Of a stretch of 64,000 nucleotides of DNA, positions 1 through 8,966 are shown in pieces. The stretch's first letter is position 1, and every line of letters begins with the position of its first letter. The notes beneath the pieces are model-generated. The model was not told where the DNA came from and ran no database searches. It saw only the letters and a program-made list of their open reading frames with translations. Made by a program: the position numbers and the translations under genes. Location of the stretch: positions 434,001 through 498,000 of the forward strand of contig NZ_JAUSTJ010000001.1 of the NCBI RefSeq assembly GCF_030812785.1. Reading direction: 5' to 3'. This DNA comes from Sphingomonas kyeonggiensis. GTDB lineage: Bacteria; Pseudomonadota; Alphaproteobacteria; Sphingomonadales; Sphingomonadaceae.

Positions 1-248
1 GGAACGGTGCCGTAGATCGGGTTCTCGAAGCCCGGGGCGAGCAGCAAGGTGGCGGTGATCAGCCCGACACAGGTCGCGGCGCCGCGATACCAAGTCAAAG
101 TGCCGATGCGCGAGCCGAGATCGGGGGCGAATTCGAAGTCGCCGAAGCGCTCGCTCAGCCTGGCAGAAAAACCACGTGCCGGAGCCTTGGCGCGCGCGGA
201 TGCCGCACCGCCGGTCAGGCCCTCTCCATGGTCACTCCGCAAATACAA
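1..248 (-). CDS. M23 family metallopeptidase, N-terminal fragment (cut by window edge)
   Basis: The reverse strand reads MYLRSDHGEGLTGG, then ...LGSRIGTLTWYRG and a hydrophobic helix (ITATLLLAPGF) before the sequence runs off the edge. This N-terminal pattern, a short cytoplasmic segment then one membrane anchor ending near 'PGFENPIYGTV', matches from memory the start of sphingomonad membrane-anchored M23 (LytM-type) peptidoglycan endopeptidases. The catalytic domain lies outside the window, so the assignment rests on the N-terminus alone. No ATG is available. I chose TTG at 248 because a G-run (about 255-260) precedes it; a second in-frame TTG at 242 is possible. Confidence 0.6.
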   Translation of the reverse strand, partial: MYLRSDHGEGLTGGAASARAKAPARGFSARLSERFGDFEFAPDLGSRIGTLTWYRGAATCVGLITATLLLAPGFENPIYGTV

Positions 249-501
249 GGCGCAACGCCCCCCAAAAGGTCGTCGATGTCGTGCCGTAAACCCCCGGCTA
301 CCGAGCAGATCACTGTGGAAGGCAGGACTTAAAGTCAAATTAAGCACCGTCTCTGGGGCCGACTCGTGCGGCGAGTTGTGGCGCCTCGCGGATGAAGCGA
401 GGATTTCACCATATTCGGTAGTCTTTCCAACATGGTTAAGGCGAATCGCCAATCCGGGGGAGTTGCTTAAGGGGTGACTCGGAACGATCTTGGGAGTCGC
501 A

Positions 502-2979
502 ATGAGTCGTTTCGCGCGTTCCGAGATCACCGCCGTGCTGGGCCCGACCAACACCGGCAAGACCCACCTGGCAGTGGAGCGGATGGCGGGTCATGCCAGC
601 GGCATGATCGGCTTCCCGCTGCGGTTGCTGGCGCGCGAAGTCTATGATCGCGTCGTCAAGATGAAAGGCAGCGACGCCGAGGTCGCGCTGATCACCGGTG
701 AGGAGAAGATCTGCCCGCCCAAGGCGCGCTGGTTCCTGTGCACCGCCGAATCGATGCCGCTGGAACGCGAGGTCGCGTTCGTCGGGCTGGACGAGGCGCA
801 GCTCGGCGCCGATCCCGAGCGCGGCCATGTCTTCACCGACCGGCTGCTGCGCGCCCGTGGCCGCGAGGAGACGATGATCCTCGGCTCGGACTCGCTCAAA
901 CCGATGCTCAAGGCGCTGGTGCCAGAAGCCGAGGTGATCGGCCGGCCGCGCTTCTCGACGCTCAGCTATGCCGGCGCGAAGAAGCTCTCCCGCCTGCCCA
1001 GGCGGAGTGCGATCGTCGCGTTCAGCGCCGAGGAAGTCTATGCCGTGGCCGAGGCATTGCGGCGCCTGCGCGGCGGCGCGGCGGTGGTGATGGGCGCGCT
1101 CAGCCCCCGCACCCGCAACGCCCAGGTCGCGATGTTCCAGGCGGGCGAGGTCGACTATCTCGTCGCCACCGATGCGATCGGCATGGGGCTCAACATGGAC
1201 GTCCACCATGTCGCCTTCGCCTCGCTCACCAAGTTCGACGGCCGCCGCCAGCGCCGCCTCACCGTCGCCGAGATGGCGCAGATCGCCGGCCGCGCCGGAC
1301 GGCATCAACGCGACGGCACCTTCGGCGCGCTGCACGAGGAAGGCCCAAGCGCCTTCACCCCCGAGGAGGTGCTGGCGATCGAGGCGCACCGGGTGCCGCC
1401 GCTCGAAAAGCTGTTCTGGCGCCAGGGCGAGCCCGACTTCGCCAGCGTCGAGGCGCTGATCGCCAGCCTCGAAGCGAAGCCCAGCAGCGAAGTGCTGCGC
1501 GCTGCGCCGGAGGCGGTCGATCTCGCGGTGCTCAAGCGGCTTTCGGAAGAGGATTGGGTGCGCCAGCGGGTGCGCTCGCCGGCGATGGTCAAGCGGCTCT
1601 GGGCCGCGTGCGGCCTGCCCGATTTCCGCAAATTGGGCGCCGAGCCGCACAGCCGCTTCGTCGGCCGGCTGTTTGGCCATCTCTCCGAAGGGCGCGGCCA
1701 TGTGCCGCACCAATGGTTCGCCGACGAGATCCAGCGGCTCGACAATATGGGCGGCGATGTCGAGACGCTGGCGGGGCGCATCGCGGCGGCGCGCAGCTGG
1801 GCCTATATCGCCCACCGTGCCGACTGGCTGGAGGACCCGATCCACTGGGCCGAGCGGACGCGCGCAGTGGAGGAGAAGCTTTCCGACGCGCTCCACGCCA
1901 GCCTCACCCAGCGCTTCGTCGACAAGCGCACCACCGTGCTGCTCCGCCAGATCGGCGCCGACGCCTCGAACCTGCCGGTCGAGATCGGGCCCGAGGGCGA
2001 AGTGACCGTCGAGGAGCATGCGCTGGGCATTCTCACCGGCTTCCGCTTCACGGTTGCGCCCGAGGCACGTGCCGGGGACAAGCGCATGCTCCTCGCCGCG
2101 GCGGAGAAAAGGCTGGGCAAGGAGTATCGCAAGCGCGGCCAGGCGCTGATCGACGCGCCCGATGCCGATATCGCGCTCACCGGCGCGGTACTGGCCTGGA
2201 ACGGCGTGGCGGTGGCTTCACTGGAGCCCGGCCCAAATATCGCCCGCCCGCGCATCCGGCTCGACCGTTCGCTCGACGTGCTCGAACCGCAAGCCAAGAC
2301 CGCCGCACAGGCCCGGCTCGAGCGCTGGTTCGCCGACCAGATCGGCAGGCACCTGACCGTGCTCGGCAAGCTCGACGAGGCAACCCGCGATCCCCAGGCC
2401 GGCTCGCCGCTGCGCGCGCTCGCCAATGCGCTGCTCGAAGCCGGCGGGCTGCTGCCCCGTCGTGCCGCCGCGACGCTGGTCGAGGCGCTCGATCCGCCGG
2501 CGCGCCAGCGGCTGCGCAAGATCGGCGTCACCATCGGCACGCTCGATATCTTCGCCCCTGCCCTGCTCAAGCCCGGTGCCGCGCGCTGGCGCCGCGAGCT
2601 GATGGGACTGGCCGAGGCACCACGCGAGGGCGCCACCGTGCTGCCGCGTGCCGCGCCCGGCGCCGACCTCGCCCATGGCTATCGCCCGCTCGGCGCGCAG
2701 GCGGTCCGTGTCGACCTGGTCGAGCGCATCGCCCGCGCCGCGCATGACAGCAGGCAGGGCCGCAAGCCCTTCACCCCCGATCCGGCGCTCGCCACCTCGA
2801 TGGGGCTCACCGCCGAGACGCTGGCGCGGCTGATGGCGCAGCTCGGCTTCCGCACCGCAAGGGGCGCGGAGGGCGAGCCGCAGCGCTGGATCTGGCAGGG
2901 GCTGGTCGCGCCGCCCAAGCCCAAGGCGCCGCCGCGCGACAATGCCTTCGCCGTGCTCGCGGAGCTCAAGCATGGCTGA
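502..2979 (+). CDS. SUV3-type superfamily 2 RNA/DNA helicase
   Basis: An 825-aa helicase. Visible motifs are Walker A GPTNTGKT (residues 14-21), DEAQ Walker B (about 97-100), a helicase C core with ATDAIGMGLN, and motif VI QIAGRAGR (about 260). This order and the wording of the motifs resemble the mitochondrial degradosome helicase SUV3, and alphaproteobacteria carry a homologue. The C-terminal half is unassigned. The frame is open from a TTG at 490, but ATG at 502 with GGGAG at 492-496 is the better start. It overlaps the next gene by 8 nt, so the two are probably cotranslated. A role in RNA turnover is inferred from the family, not shown. Confidence 0.88.
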   Translation: MSRFARSEITAVLGPTNTGKTHLAVERMAGHASGMIGFPLRLLAREVYDRVVKMKGSDAEVALITGEEKICPPKARWFLCTAESMPLEREVAFVGLDEAQLGADPERGHVFTDRLLRARGREETMILGSDSLKPMLKALVPEAEVIGRPRFSTLSYAGAKKLSRLPRRSAIVAFSAEEVYAVAEALRRLRGGAAVVMGALSPRTRNAQVAMFQAGEVDYLVATDAIGMGLNMDVHHVAFASLTKFDGRRQRRLTVAEMAQIAGRAGRHQRDGTFGALHEEGPSAFTPEEVLAIEAHRVPPLEKLFWRQGEPDFASVEALIASLEAKPSSEVLRAAPEAVDLAVLKRLSEEDWVRQRVRSPAMVKRLWAACGLPDFRKLGAEPHSRFVGRLFGHLSEGRGHVPHQWFADEIQRLDNMGGDVETLAGRIAAARSWAYIAHRADWLEDPIHWAERTRAVEEKLSDALHASLTQRFVDKRTTVLLRQIGADASNLPVEIGPEGEVTVEEHALGILTGFRFTVAPEARAGDKRMLLAAAEKRLGKEYRKRGQALIDAPDADIALTGAVLAWNGVAVASLEPGPNIARPRIRLDRSLDVLEPQAKTAAQARLERWFADQIGRHLTVLGKLDEATRDPQAGSPLRALANALLEAGGLLPRRAAATLVEALDPPARQRLRKIGVTIGTLDIFAPALLKPGAARWRRELMGLAEAPREGATVLPRAAPGADLAHGYRPLGAQAVRVDLVERIARAAHDSRQGRKPFTPDPALATSMGLTAETLARLMAQLGFRTARGAEGEPQRWIWQGLVAPPKPKAPPRDNAFAVLAELKHG

Positions 2980-3274
2980 CGCGGGCGCCATGCGGATCGA
3001 TCGCTTCCTGTGGTGGGCCCGCCTCGCCGGCACCCGCTCGGCGGCGCAGGCGATCGCCGAGAAGGGCACGCTGCGCATCGACGGCCGGCGCATCGAGCGC
3101 AGCTCCGCCACGGTGCGCATCGGCTGCGTCGTTGCCTTCCCGCTCTATGGCAAGGTGCGCGTCGTCCGGGTCGAGCGACTGCCGGCGCGGCGCGGTCCAC
3201 CGGCCGAGGGAAGGGCCTGTTACCAGGACCTGACGGTGACTGAGAACGTCTCGCAGGAAGCGCCATATGATTGA
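2972..3274 (+). CDS. S4-domain RNA-binding protein (Hsp15-like)
   Basis: A 100-aa basic protein with an S4 fold: [20 protein letters not shown], then [17 protein letters not shown] and a hydrophobic [19 protein letters not shown] strand region. This resembles the heat-shock RNA-binding protein Hsp15/HslR, which binds free 50S subunits carrying nascent chains. The ATG sits inside the stop region of the helicase (8-nt overlap), so the two are likely cotranslated. Helicase plus S4 protein is a usual pair in sphingomonads and suggests work on structured RNA. Confidence 0.85.
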   Translation: MADAGAMRIDRFLWWARLAGTRSAAQAIAEKGTLRIDGRRIERSSATVRIGCVVAFPLYGKVRVVRVERLPARRGPPAEGRACYQDLTVTENVSQEAPYD

Positions 3275-3333
3275 CGCGGCAGTGTCACAGGCATAGCAGG
3301 ACCGGCACGTTTCGTTCCAAGGGGCCAGTTTCC

Positions 3334-3672
3334 ATGACCTATGTCGTCACCGACGCCTGCATCCGGTGCAAGTACATGGATTGTGTCGAGGTCTGTCCGG
3401 TCGACTGTTTCTACGAGGGCGAGAACATGCTCGTCATCAATCCGAACGAGTGCATCGACTGCGGCGTCTGCGAACCCGAATGCCCGGCCGAGGCGATCCT
3501 GCCGGACACCGAGAACGGCCTGGAGAAGTGGCTGGAGCTCAACCGCACCTATTCGGAATCCTGGCCGAACATCACGCAGAAGGGCGACGTGCCCGCCGAT
3601 GCGGATGCGATGAAGGACGTCCAGGGCAAGTTCGAGCAGTTCTTCTCGCCGGAGCCCGGTTCGGGCAGCTAG
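3334..3672 (+). CDS. fdxA: Ferredoxin FdxA (3Fe-4S/4Fe-4S, seven-iron type)
   Basis: A 112-aa protein. It starts [20 protein letters not shown] and has the second cluster motif [12 protein letters not shown], giving the spaced cysteines for one 3Fe-4S and one 4Fe-4S cluster. The C-terminal extension ([15 protein letters not shown]) is typical of alphaproteobacterial FdxA. It acts as a soluble low-potential electron carrier. It follows the S4 gene by 59 nt on the same strand, and the ATG at 3334 begins the conserved N-terminus. Confidence 0.95.
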   Translation: MTYVVTDACIRCKYMDCVEVCPVDCFYEGENMLVINPNECIDCGVCEPECPAEAILPDTENGLEKWLELNRTYSESWPNITQKGDVPADADAMKDVQGKFEQFFSPEPGSGS

Positions 3673-3919
3673 GCTTACCCGATTTGGCGTTTGCCCACGC
3701 GAAATCCACAGAAACCTGCGAGAAACCGCATTTTACCACGGACAAACGGTGACGTTTGGCTGGTAATTTTATTGCAAGCGTGTTAAATGGGGCGCGACGG
3801 AGGAAGACTCACCTCCGCCCGGAGAAGCAAAGAGAAGTCGCCCCGATCTGCCTGCCCTGCATTTGCCGGGGTGGACGCCGAGCCCGTCGGGGCCGGTTAT
3901 CACGAAAGGTTCCTCGCAC

Positions 3920-4453
3920 ATGGCTGCAAAGGCGCTGTCCTTCGATGTCGGCGATTATGTCGTTTACCCCAAGCACGGCGTTGGCCGTGTAATCGAGCTC
4001 CAGAAGTCTGAAATCGCTGGAATGCAGCTCGAACTTTACGTTCTGCGCTTCGAAAAAGAGAAAATGACCCTGCGCGTTCCGACCAACAAGGCGGAAAGCG
4101 TCGGCATGCGCAAGCTTTCGAGCGACAAGACGCTCAAGGAAGCGCTGGAGACCCTGAAGGGCAAGCCCAAGGTGAAGCGCACCATGTGGTCGCGCCGCGC
4201 CCAGGAATATGAAGCGAAGATCAATTCGGGCGACCTGGTGTCGATCGCCGAAGTGGTCCGCGACCTGTTCCGCGCCGACGATCAGCCCGAGCAGAGCTAT
4301 TCGGAGCGTCAGATCTTCGAAGCGGCCGCCAGCCGCCTCGCCCGCGAGCTCGCGGCGATGGAAGAGACCGACGAGCCGGCCGCACTCGAGAAGATCCTCG
4401 ACATCCTGCGCAAGGCTGCGGCGATCCACAACAAGGACAAGGTTCCGGCCTGA
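3920..4453 (+). CDS. CarD family transcriptional regulator
   Basis: A 177-aa protein. The N-terminal RNA-polymerase-interacting domain (FDVGDYVVYPKHGVGRVIEL, about residues 8-65) is followed by a helical DNA-binding domain rich in basic and acidic residues (KVKRTMWSRRAQEYEAKI...). CarD-type proteins bind the RNA polymerase beta subunit and stabilise open complexes. The ATG at 3920 starts the conserved N-terminus; the frame is open further upstream but that part does not look conserved. A 247-bp gap separates it from fdxA, so it probably has its own promoter. A clear terminator follows at 4481. Confidence 0.93.
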   Translation: MAAKALSFDVGDYVVYPKHGVGRVIELQKSEIAGMQLELYVLRFEKEKMTLRVPTNKAESVGMRKLSSDKTLKEALETLKGKPKVKRTMWSRRAQEYEAKINSGDLVSIAEVVRDLFRADDQPEQSYSERQIFEAAASRLARELAAMEETDEPAALEKILDILRKAAAIHNKDKVPA

Positions 4454-4480
4454 TTCAGATCAGCATCGGTACCTGCGGAG

Positions 4481-4507
4481 AGGGGCGGCCTTGAAAACCG
4501 CCCCTTT
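4481..4507 (+). terminator. Rho-independent terminator of the CarD gene
   Basis: The arms AGGGGCGG (4481-4488) and CCGCCCCT (4498-4505) form a perfect 8-bp GC-rich stem with a 9-nt loop and run into a short T tract (TTTT from 4504). It lies 27 nt past the CarD stop. Confidence 0.8.
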
Positions 4508-4524
4508 TCCTTGTCCAATCGATA

Positions 4525-4546
4525 GTGTATTGGTTAAGCAATACAC
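4525..4546. promoter_or_regulatory. Perfect palindromic operator before the DUF2807 gene
   Basis: GTGTATTG (4525-4532), the 6-nt spacer GTTAAG, and CAATACAC (4539-4546) form a perfect 8-bp inverted repeat, 18 nt before the chosen ATG at 4565. The shape and sequence resemble sites bound by YtrA-type GntR repressors (a GTGTA...TACAC core). No GntR gene is present nearby in the window, so the regulator would be encoded elsewhere. Binding is inferred. Confidence 0.6.
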
Positions 4547-4564
4547 ATGTTCGGGAGAAATTCG

Positions 4565-5308
4565 ATGCGCAGCCTGATCGCCCTCGCCCTGTTGCCGCTG
4601 ATGGCCACGGGCGCCTGCCATGCCAGCTGGGAGAAGGACGGCGGCAAGGACGGGCACGAGGTCAAGCCGAGCGGCGTCACCGCCAAGCGGACCTATGACG
4701 CGACCGGCTTCACCAAGGTCGAGCTGCGCGGCACCGACGATGTCGACGTGAAGAACGGCGCGCAGTTCGCCGTCACCGCCGAGGGCGACAGCGCGATCCT
4801 CGACCAGCTCGAGATCCAGGTGGTCGACGGTACGCTGCGCGTCGACCGCAAGGACCGCAGGGGCTTCTCCTGGGGCCATAGCGACCACGGCGTGAAGGTG
4901 ACCGTCACGCTGCCCAAGCTGGTCGGCGCCACGCTCACCGGCACCGGCGACATCAGCGTCGACAAGGCCGAGGGCGATTTCCACGGCAAGATCACCGGCA
5001 CCGGCGATCTGCACATCGCCGCCCTCGCCGCTACCGATGCCGACCTGTCGATCACCGGCACCGGCAACCTCACCGTCGCCGGCACCGCCAACCGGCTCAA
5101 CGCCTCGATCACCGGTCCGGGCGACATCGACGCCAGCAAGTTCACCGCATCAAGCGCGAGCATCTCGATCCTCGGGCCGGGCAGTCTGAAGGGCAACGTG
5201 ACCGGCGGCGCCTCGATCTCGATCGCCGGCCCCGGCGATGTCGACCTGACCGGCGGCGCCAAATGCTCGATCAGCGCGACCGGCCCGGGCGAGGCGCATT
5301 GTTCCTGA
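4565..5308 (+). CDS. Secreted DUF2807 (head GIN domain) protein
   Basis: A 247-aa protein with an N-terminal signal sequence (MRSLIALALLPLMATGACHA) whose GAC could serve as a lipobox. The body is a series of beta-helix-like strands with recurring GTGD/GPGD turns (TGTGDISVDKAEGDF, ITGPGDIDASKF), typical of DUF2807 adhesin-like autotransporter domains. The function of the family is unknown; it acts outside the cytoplasm. ATG 4565 is preferred over ATG 4547 because GGGAG at 4553-4557 is well spaced from it. It lies just after a palindromic operator and is followed 37 nt later by a paralogue. Confidence 0.85.
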   Translation: MRSLIALALLPLMATGACHASWEKDGGKDGHEVKPSGVTAKRTYDATGFTKVELRGTDDVDVKNGAQFAVTAEGDSAILDQLEIQVVDGTLRVDRKDRRGFSWGHSDHGVKVTVTLPKLVGATLTGTGDISVDKAEGDFHGKITGTGDLHIAALAATDADLSITGTGNLTVAGTANRLNASITGPGDIDASKFTASSASISILGPGSLKGNVTGGASISIAGPGDVDLTGGAKCSISATGPGEAHCS

Positions 5309-5345
5309 GCTTGCCTAAGTGCTGAAGTGGCGCGAGGGTGAGGCC

Positions 5346-6053
5346 ATGCACCGGCTCGCTCTCGCCCCGCTGTTCCTGCTCCTCGGCGCCGCCGCGCCGG
5401 GCGACGAGCGGGTGGTGATGGTCACCGGCTTCGACCGGCTCCGGATCGACGGGCCGTTCGAGGTGGACGTCGCGCCCGGATCGCCGGGGGTGACGATCAC
5501 CGGCGACCGTGCCGCGCTCGACGCTATCGCCGTGCGGGTCGATGCCAACACGCTCATCCTCAATTCGGGCACGCAGAGCTGGCAATCGGCGTCGGGCAAA
5601 GCGGCGAGCAGCGCGCGCATCCGCGTGACGGCGCCGGCGTTGCGCGTGGTCCAGACCAATGGCGGCACAATGCTCAAGCTGGCCGAGCTGCGCGGCGACC
5701 GGATCGACGTGTCGCAGAACGGCACCGGGCGGATCGATATCGGCAGGGTCGACGCGCAGGACCTCAGCCTGACGCTGGCCGGATCGGGCACGATCGCGGT
5801 CGCCGGCAGCGCGCTGCACACGCGCGTGCGGCTCTATGGATCGAGCAGCCTCGATGCCGCCGCCCTCACCACCGCCGATGCGCAGCTCGTCTCCGGGAGC
5901 AGCGGCGTGCTGGCGATGACGGTGCGCTACAATGCCCGGATCAGCGCGACGTCGAGCGGCGTGGTGCGCGTGCTGGGCGACGCCAAATGCGCGGTGATCG
6001 GCCAGGGACCGGTCGAGTGCGCCGATTTCGAGAAGGGCCGGGAGGCCAACTAA
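5346..6053 (+). CDS. Second secreted DUF2807 (head GIN domain) protein
   Basis: A 235-aa protein with a signal peptide (MHRLALAPLFLLLGAAAPGD) and a DUF2807-type repeated-strand body (VTGFDRLRIDGPFEVDVAPG, later TLAGSGTIAVAGS). It resembles the preceding gene in the core but its strand repeats are more diverged. The 37-nt gap and same strand suggest an operon behind the 4525-4546 palindrome. ATG 5346 is preceded by a purine-rich GAGGGTGAGG. The function is unknown; an envelope location is inferred. Confidence 0.82.
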   Translation: MHRLALAPLFLLLGAAAPGDERVVMVTGFDRLRIDGPFEVDVAPGSPGVTITGDRAALDAIAVRVDANTLILNSGTQSWQSASGKAASSARIRVTAPALRVVQTNGGTMLKLAELRGDRIDVSQNGTGRIDIGRVDAQDLSLTLAGSGTIAVAGSALHTRVRLYGSSSLDAAALTTADAQLVSGSSGVLAMTVRYNARISATSSGVVRVLGDAKCAVIGQGPVECADFEKGREAN

Positions 6054-6288
6054 CGCCGCCTGCGCATTGCCTACACCGCGCGCCGCGCCGACTCGTGGAA
6101 GTTCACTAAGGTCACGACATCGGCGGGTGCCGCCACTGCGCTATTTTCCCAATTTTCCTGGAAACGCATCGCACCTCGCAACATCCTTGCGTGCGCGGGA
6201 TCCTATTTCTCCAACAGGTCAAAGAGCGGCCGAACCGCGAGGCCGGCCGCATAAGCCCAGCAAGCGAAATCCTACATTGCAAGCCGCC

Positions 6289-6951
6289 TTAGGCGGCGAG
6301 CGGGAAGCGAAGCAGCCGGTCTTCGAGCGCAACCAGCGCCTGGGCCTTGCCGCCCACCGCGCGGACGATCTCGGGATGATGCGCGTCGAGCCCGCCGGTG
6401 AGCGCGCCGAAAGCAGGCAGGATCAGCTTGGTCGCCGAAGCCACGAAGCAGCGCCGCGCCACCTGCCGCCCACGGACGCGCAGGCGCAGCTTGGGGTGGA
6501 AATGCCCCGACAGCTCGGGCCGCGGATCGCCCGGCTCGGCCTCGTGGCGCAGCACCAGCCCGTCGACCTCGGCCTCTTCCAGGATCGTGCCGCCGCAATG
6601 ATCGACCAGCAGGCTGTCATGATTGCCGGTGATCCAGCGCCAGTCGAGCCGGGTGGTGAGATCCGTGAGCAGCGCGCGGGCATCGGGGGGCAGCCGCTCG
6701 CAGCCTTCGGAATCATGGAAGCTGTCGCCGAGGCACCAGAGCTCGCGCGCCTGCGTCCGTCCAACCAGCGCCGCCACCGCCTGGAGCGTCGCGATCGAAT
6801 CATAGGGCGGCAGCATCTGGCCGCGCTGGGCGAACCAGCTGCCCTTCTCGAAATGCAGGTCCGCGGCGAGCAGGGCCGCGCGCGCCGGCCAGTAGAGCGC
6901 GCCCTCGGGCAGCGCCATCAGCTCATGGCCGGCGAACGAAAGGGGAACCAT
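6289..6951 (-). CDS. pdeM: Ligase-associated metallophosphoesterase PdeM
   Basis: A 220-aa calcineurin-like phosphoesterase. Metal-binding motifs are AADLHFEKG, CLGDSFHD, TGNHD and SGHFHPK. The short length and motif wording match the 'ligase-associated DNA damage response endonuclease PdeM' group, normally found with an ATP-dependent DNA ligase, a helicase and an exonuclease; none of these is next to it here. The frame stays open beyond the start, but ATG 6951 begins the conserved sequence (MVPLSFAGHELMALPEGALY). Confidence 0.85.
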   Translation of the reverse strand: MVPLSFAGHELMALPEGALYWPARAALLAADLHFEKGSWFAQRGQMLPPYDSIATLQAVAALVGRTQARELWCLGDSFHDSEGCERLPPDARALLTDLTTRLDWRWITGNHDSLLVDHCGGTILEEAEVDGLVLRHEAEPGDPRPELSGHFHPKLRLRVRGRQVARRCFVASATKLILPAFGALTGGLDAHHPEIVRAVGGKAQALVALEDRLLRFPLAA

Positions 6952-6982
6952 GGCCCTGCTATCGGTCGTCCCGCCCGCGCCG

Positions 6983-7426
6983 TCAACAGCGCAGCATCGG
7001 CACCTTGCGGCCCTGATAGGTGACCACGCCGTGATCCTGATCGGTGCGGGCGATCGTGTAGCTGCGCGTCTCGGGCGGGTTGACCTTCTCGGTGCCGTCG
7101 GCGGCGCTGTCATAGCGCTCGCGGATCGTCTCGGTGACGGTATCGCCTGCCAGCGCCCAGCTGCCGGTCTCGCCGCTATTGTCGAGCGCGCCATCGGCGC
7201 CGTAATGCGCGATGAAGTCGCTGGCGCAGCTGTTCTCGAACGACCAGCTGCCGACCAGCCAGGCCTGAAGCGGCGCGGCCGGGCCGGCAGTTTTGGCCGG
7301 CACCGCGGCAACGGGCTTCGCCTCGCTCGCCTCGGCCTTCTGCACCGGCTTCACGGGGTTCGGATTGCACGCCGCAAGCGCCGCGCAGCCGATCAGACCA
7401 GCGATGATGTGAGCCCCTGTCCGCAT
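6983..7426 (-). CDS. Putative lipoprotein, unknown function
   Basis: A 147-aa protein starting MRTGAHIIAGLIGCAALAAC. The LAAC motif at residues 17-20 is a good lipobox, so a lipid-anchored envelope protein is likely. After a low-complexity KAEASEAKPVAAVPAKTAG linker comes a small beta-rich region (WLVGSWSFENSCASDF...GALDNSGETGSW) resembling lipocalin-like stress proteins, but no family is recognised. It ends 31 nt before pdeM on the same strand. Confidence 0.75.
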   Translation of the reverse strand: MRTGAHIIAGLIGCAALAACNPNPVKPVQKAEASEAKPVAAVPAKTAGPAAPLQAWLVGSWSFENSCASDFIAHYGADGALDNSGETGSWALAGDTVTETIRERYDSAADGTEKVNPPETRSYTIARTDQDHGVVTYQGRKVPMLRC

Positions 7427-7467
7427 GGCCCGAATCTAGCGCAATCGGCCGATCCGGGCCAGCGCGA

Positions 7468-8865
7468 TCAGGCCGGGACCTTCGCCATTTCACCGATCTT
7501 TTCGAGGATACGGACCCAGGAGCGGATGCCCTTGTGGAAGCTCTTCAGGTCGTATTTCTCGTTGGGCGAATGGATGTTGTCGTCGGTCAGCGCGAAGCCG
7601 ACCAGCACCGTGTCCATGCCGAGGATCTTCGAGATCGAAGTGACGACGGGGATGCCGCCGCCGCAGCCGATCAGCGCCGCCTTGCCCCATTCGGCATCGA
7701 GCGCGGCGCGGGTGGCCTCAAGCGGCGGGCTGTCGCTGGAGACGGTGACCGCCGGGCTGCCCGGGCCGCGGCCGGTGAACTCGACCGTGCAATCGGCGGG
7801 CAGGCGCGACCGGACATGCTCCTCGAACGACGCCCAGACCCGGGTCGGATCCTGGTTGCCGGTAAGGCGGAAGCTCACCTTGGCGTGCGCTTCCGCCGGG
7901 ATCACGGTCTTGAAGCCCTCGCCGGTATAGCCGCCCCAGATGCCGTTGACCTCGGCGGTCGGGCGCGACCAGATCTGCTCGAGCACGTCATGGCCCTTCT
8001 CGCCGGCCGGCACGCTCAGGCCGATCTCGCCGAGGAACGCGGCCGGATCAAAGCCGAGCGCGTCCCAGCTCGCGCGCACCGCCGGATCGAGCTCGGGCAC
8101 GCCGTCATAGAAGCCGTCGAGCGTCACCCGGCCATCGGCATCCTTCATCTCGCCGAGGATCGAGCAGAGCAGCTGGATCGGGTTGCGCGCCGCGCCGCCA
8201 TAAAGGCCCGAATGGAGGTCGCGCGAGGCCGCACGGACCGTCACCTGGCCGGCGGCCATGCCGCGCAAGCCGATGGTGAGGCCCGGCGTCTCGGTGTCCC
8301 ACATCAGCGTGTCGCAGATCAGCGCGAAATCGGCCTTCAGCTCCTCGGCATTGGCGTGGAGGAAGGGCTCGAGGCTCTTCGAGCCGGACTCTTCCTCGCC
8401 CTCGAACAGGATCGTCACCTTGCAGGGCAGCCGGCCCTCGGTCTCTTTCCAGGCGCGGCAGGCCTCGACGAAGGTGCGCAGCTGGCCCTTGTCGTCCGAG
8501 GCGCCGCGGCCGACGATCTGCTTCGCGCCGTCGCCGCGCGTCTCGATCACGGGATCGAACGGATCGCGCTTCCACAGCTCGAGTGGGTCGACCGGCTGCA
8601 CGTCGTAGTGACCATAGAACAGGATGTGCGGACCATCGCCGTCATGATGCGCGACGACCATCGGATGACCGGGCGTCGGCGCGACGCGGGCGGTGAAGCC
8701 CAAGCCGTTCAGCTCGTCCGAAAGCAGTTGCGCGGCGTGCTGGCACTGTTCGGCATAGGCGGGATCGGTCGAGACCGAAGGCACGCGCATCAGCGCGAAG
8801 AGACGGTCCAAGCTGTCGTCGAGATGCGCCTCGACATAGTCGAGCGGCTTGGTGGAGTCGGTCAT
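7468..8865 (-). CDS. M20 family dipeptidase
   Basis: A 465-aa protein of the M20/M25/M40 peptidase family. Zinc-ligand motifs are HILFYGHYDVQP, GRGASDDKGQ and the catalytic region LFEGEEESGS; later GCGGGIPVV and the C-terminal DDNIHSPNEK histidine region complete the metal site. It is predicted to be a cytosolic dipeptidase. The frame runs upstream to 9210, but ATG 8865 (MTDSTKPLDYVEAHLD) starts the normal family N-terminus, and a divergent gene begins at 8967. Confidence 0.9.
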   Translation of the reverse strand: MTDSTKPLDYVEAHLDDSLDRLFALMRVPSVSTDPAYAEQCQHAAQLLSDELNGLGFTARVAPTPGHPMVVAHHDGDGPHILFYGHYDVQPVDPLELWKRDPFDPVIETRGDGAKQIVGRGASDDKGQLRTFVEACRAWKETEGRLPCKVTILFEGEEESGSKSLEPFLHANAEELKADFALICDTLMWDTETPGLTIGLRGMAAGQVTVRAASRDLHSGLYGGAARNPIQLLCSILGEMKDADGRVTLDGFYDGVPELDPAVRASWDALGFDPAAFLGEIGLSVPAGEKGHDVLEQIWSRPTAEVNGIWGGYTGEGFKTVIPAEAHAKVSFRLTGNQDPTRVWASFEEHVRSRLPADCTVEFTGRGPGSPAVTVSSDSPPLEATRAALDAEWGKAALIGCGGGIPVVTSISKILGMDTVLVGFALTDDNIHSPNEKYDLKSFHKGIRSWVRILEKIGEMAKVPA

Positions 8866-8966
8866 GGGCGCAGCGCTACGCCTGTGCGCAACCCGGGGCA
8901 AGTTCGACTCGGCGGCCCGGCGGAACAGCGAGCGCCTGCCGATGGTTCTGCGCTCCGGAGGCGCAT

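Noticed and set aside
436..2019. A 527-codon frame on the minus strand opposite the helicase
   Set aside because: The plus strand carries all helicase motifs; the minus frame shows only composition-driven Arg/Ala/Gly/Leu sequence.
3673..3919. Search for a promoter or riboswitch before the CarD gene
   Set aside because: The stretch is AT-richer, and a few TTG-like boxes occur, but no box pair with good spacing or conserved RNA fold could be defended.
6067..7023. A 318-codon plus-strand frame opposite pdeM
   Set aside because: The metallophosphoesterase motifs are all on the other strand; this frame is a low-complexity shadow.
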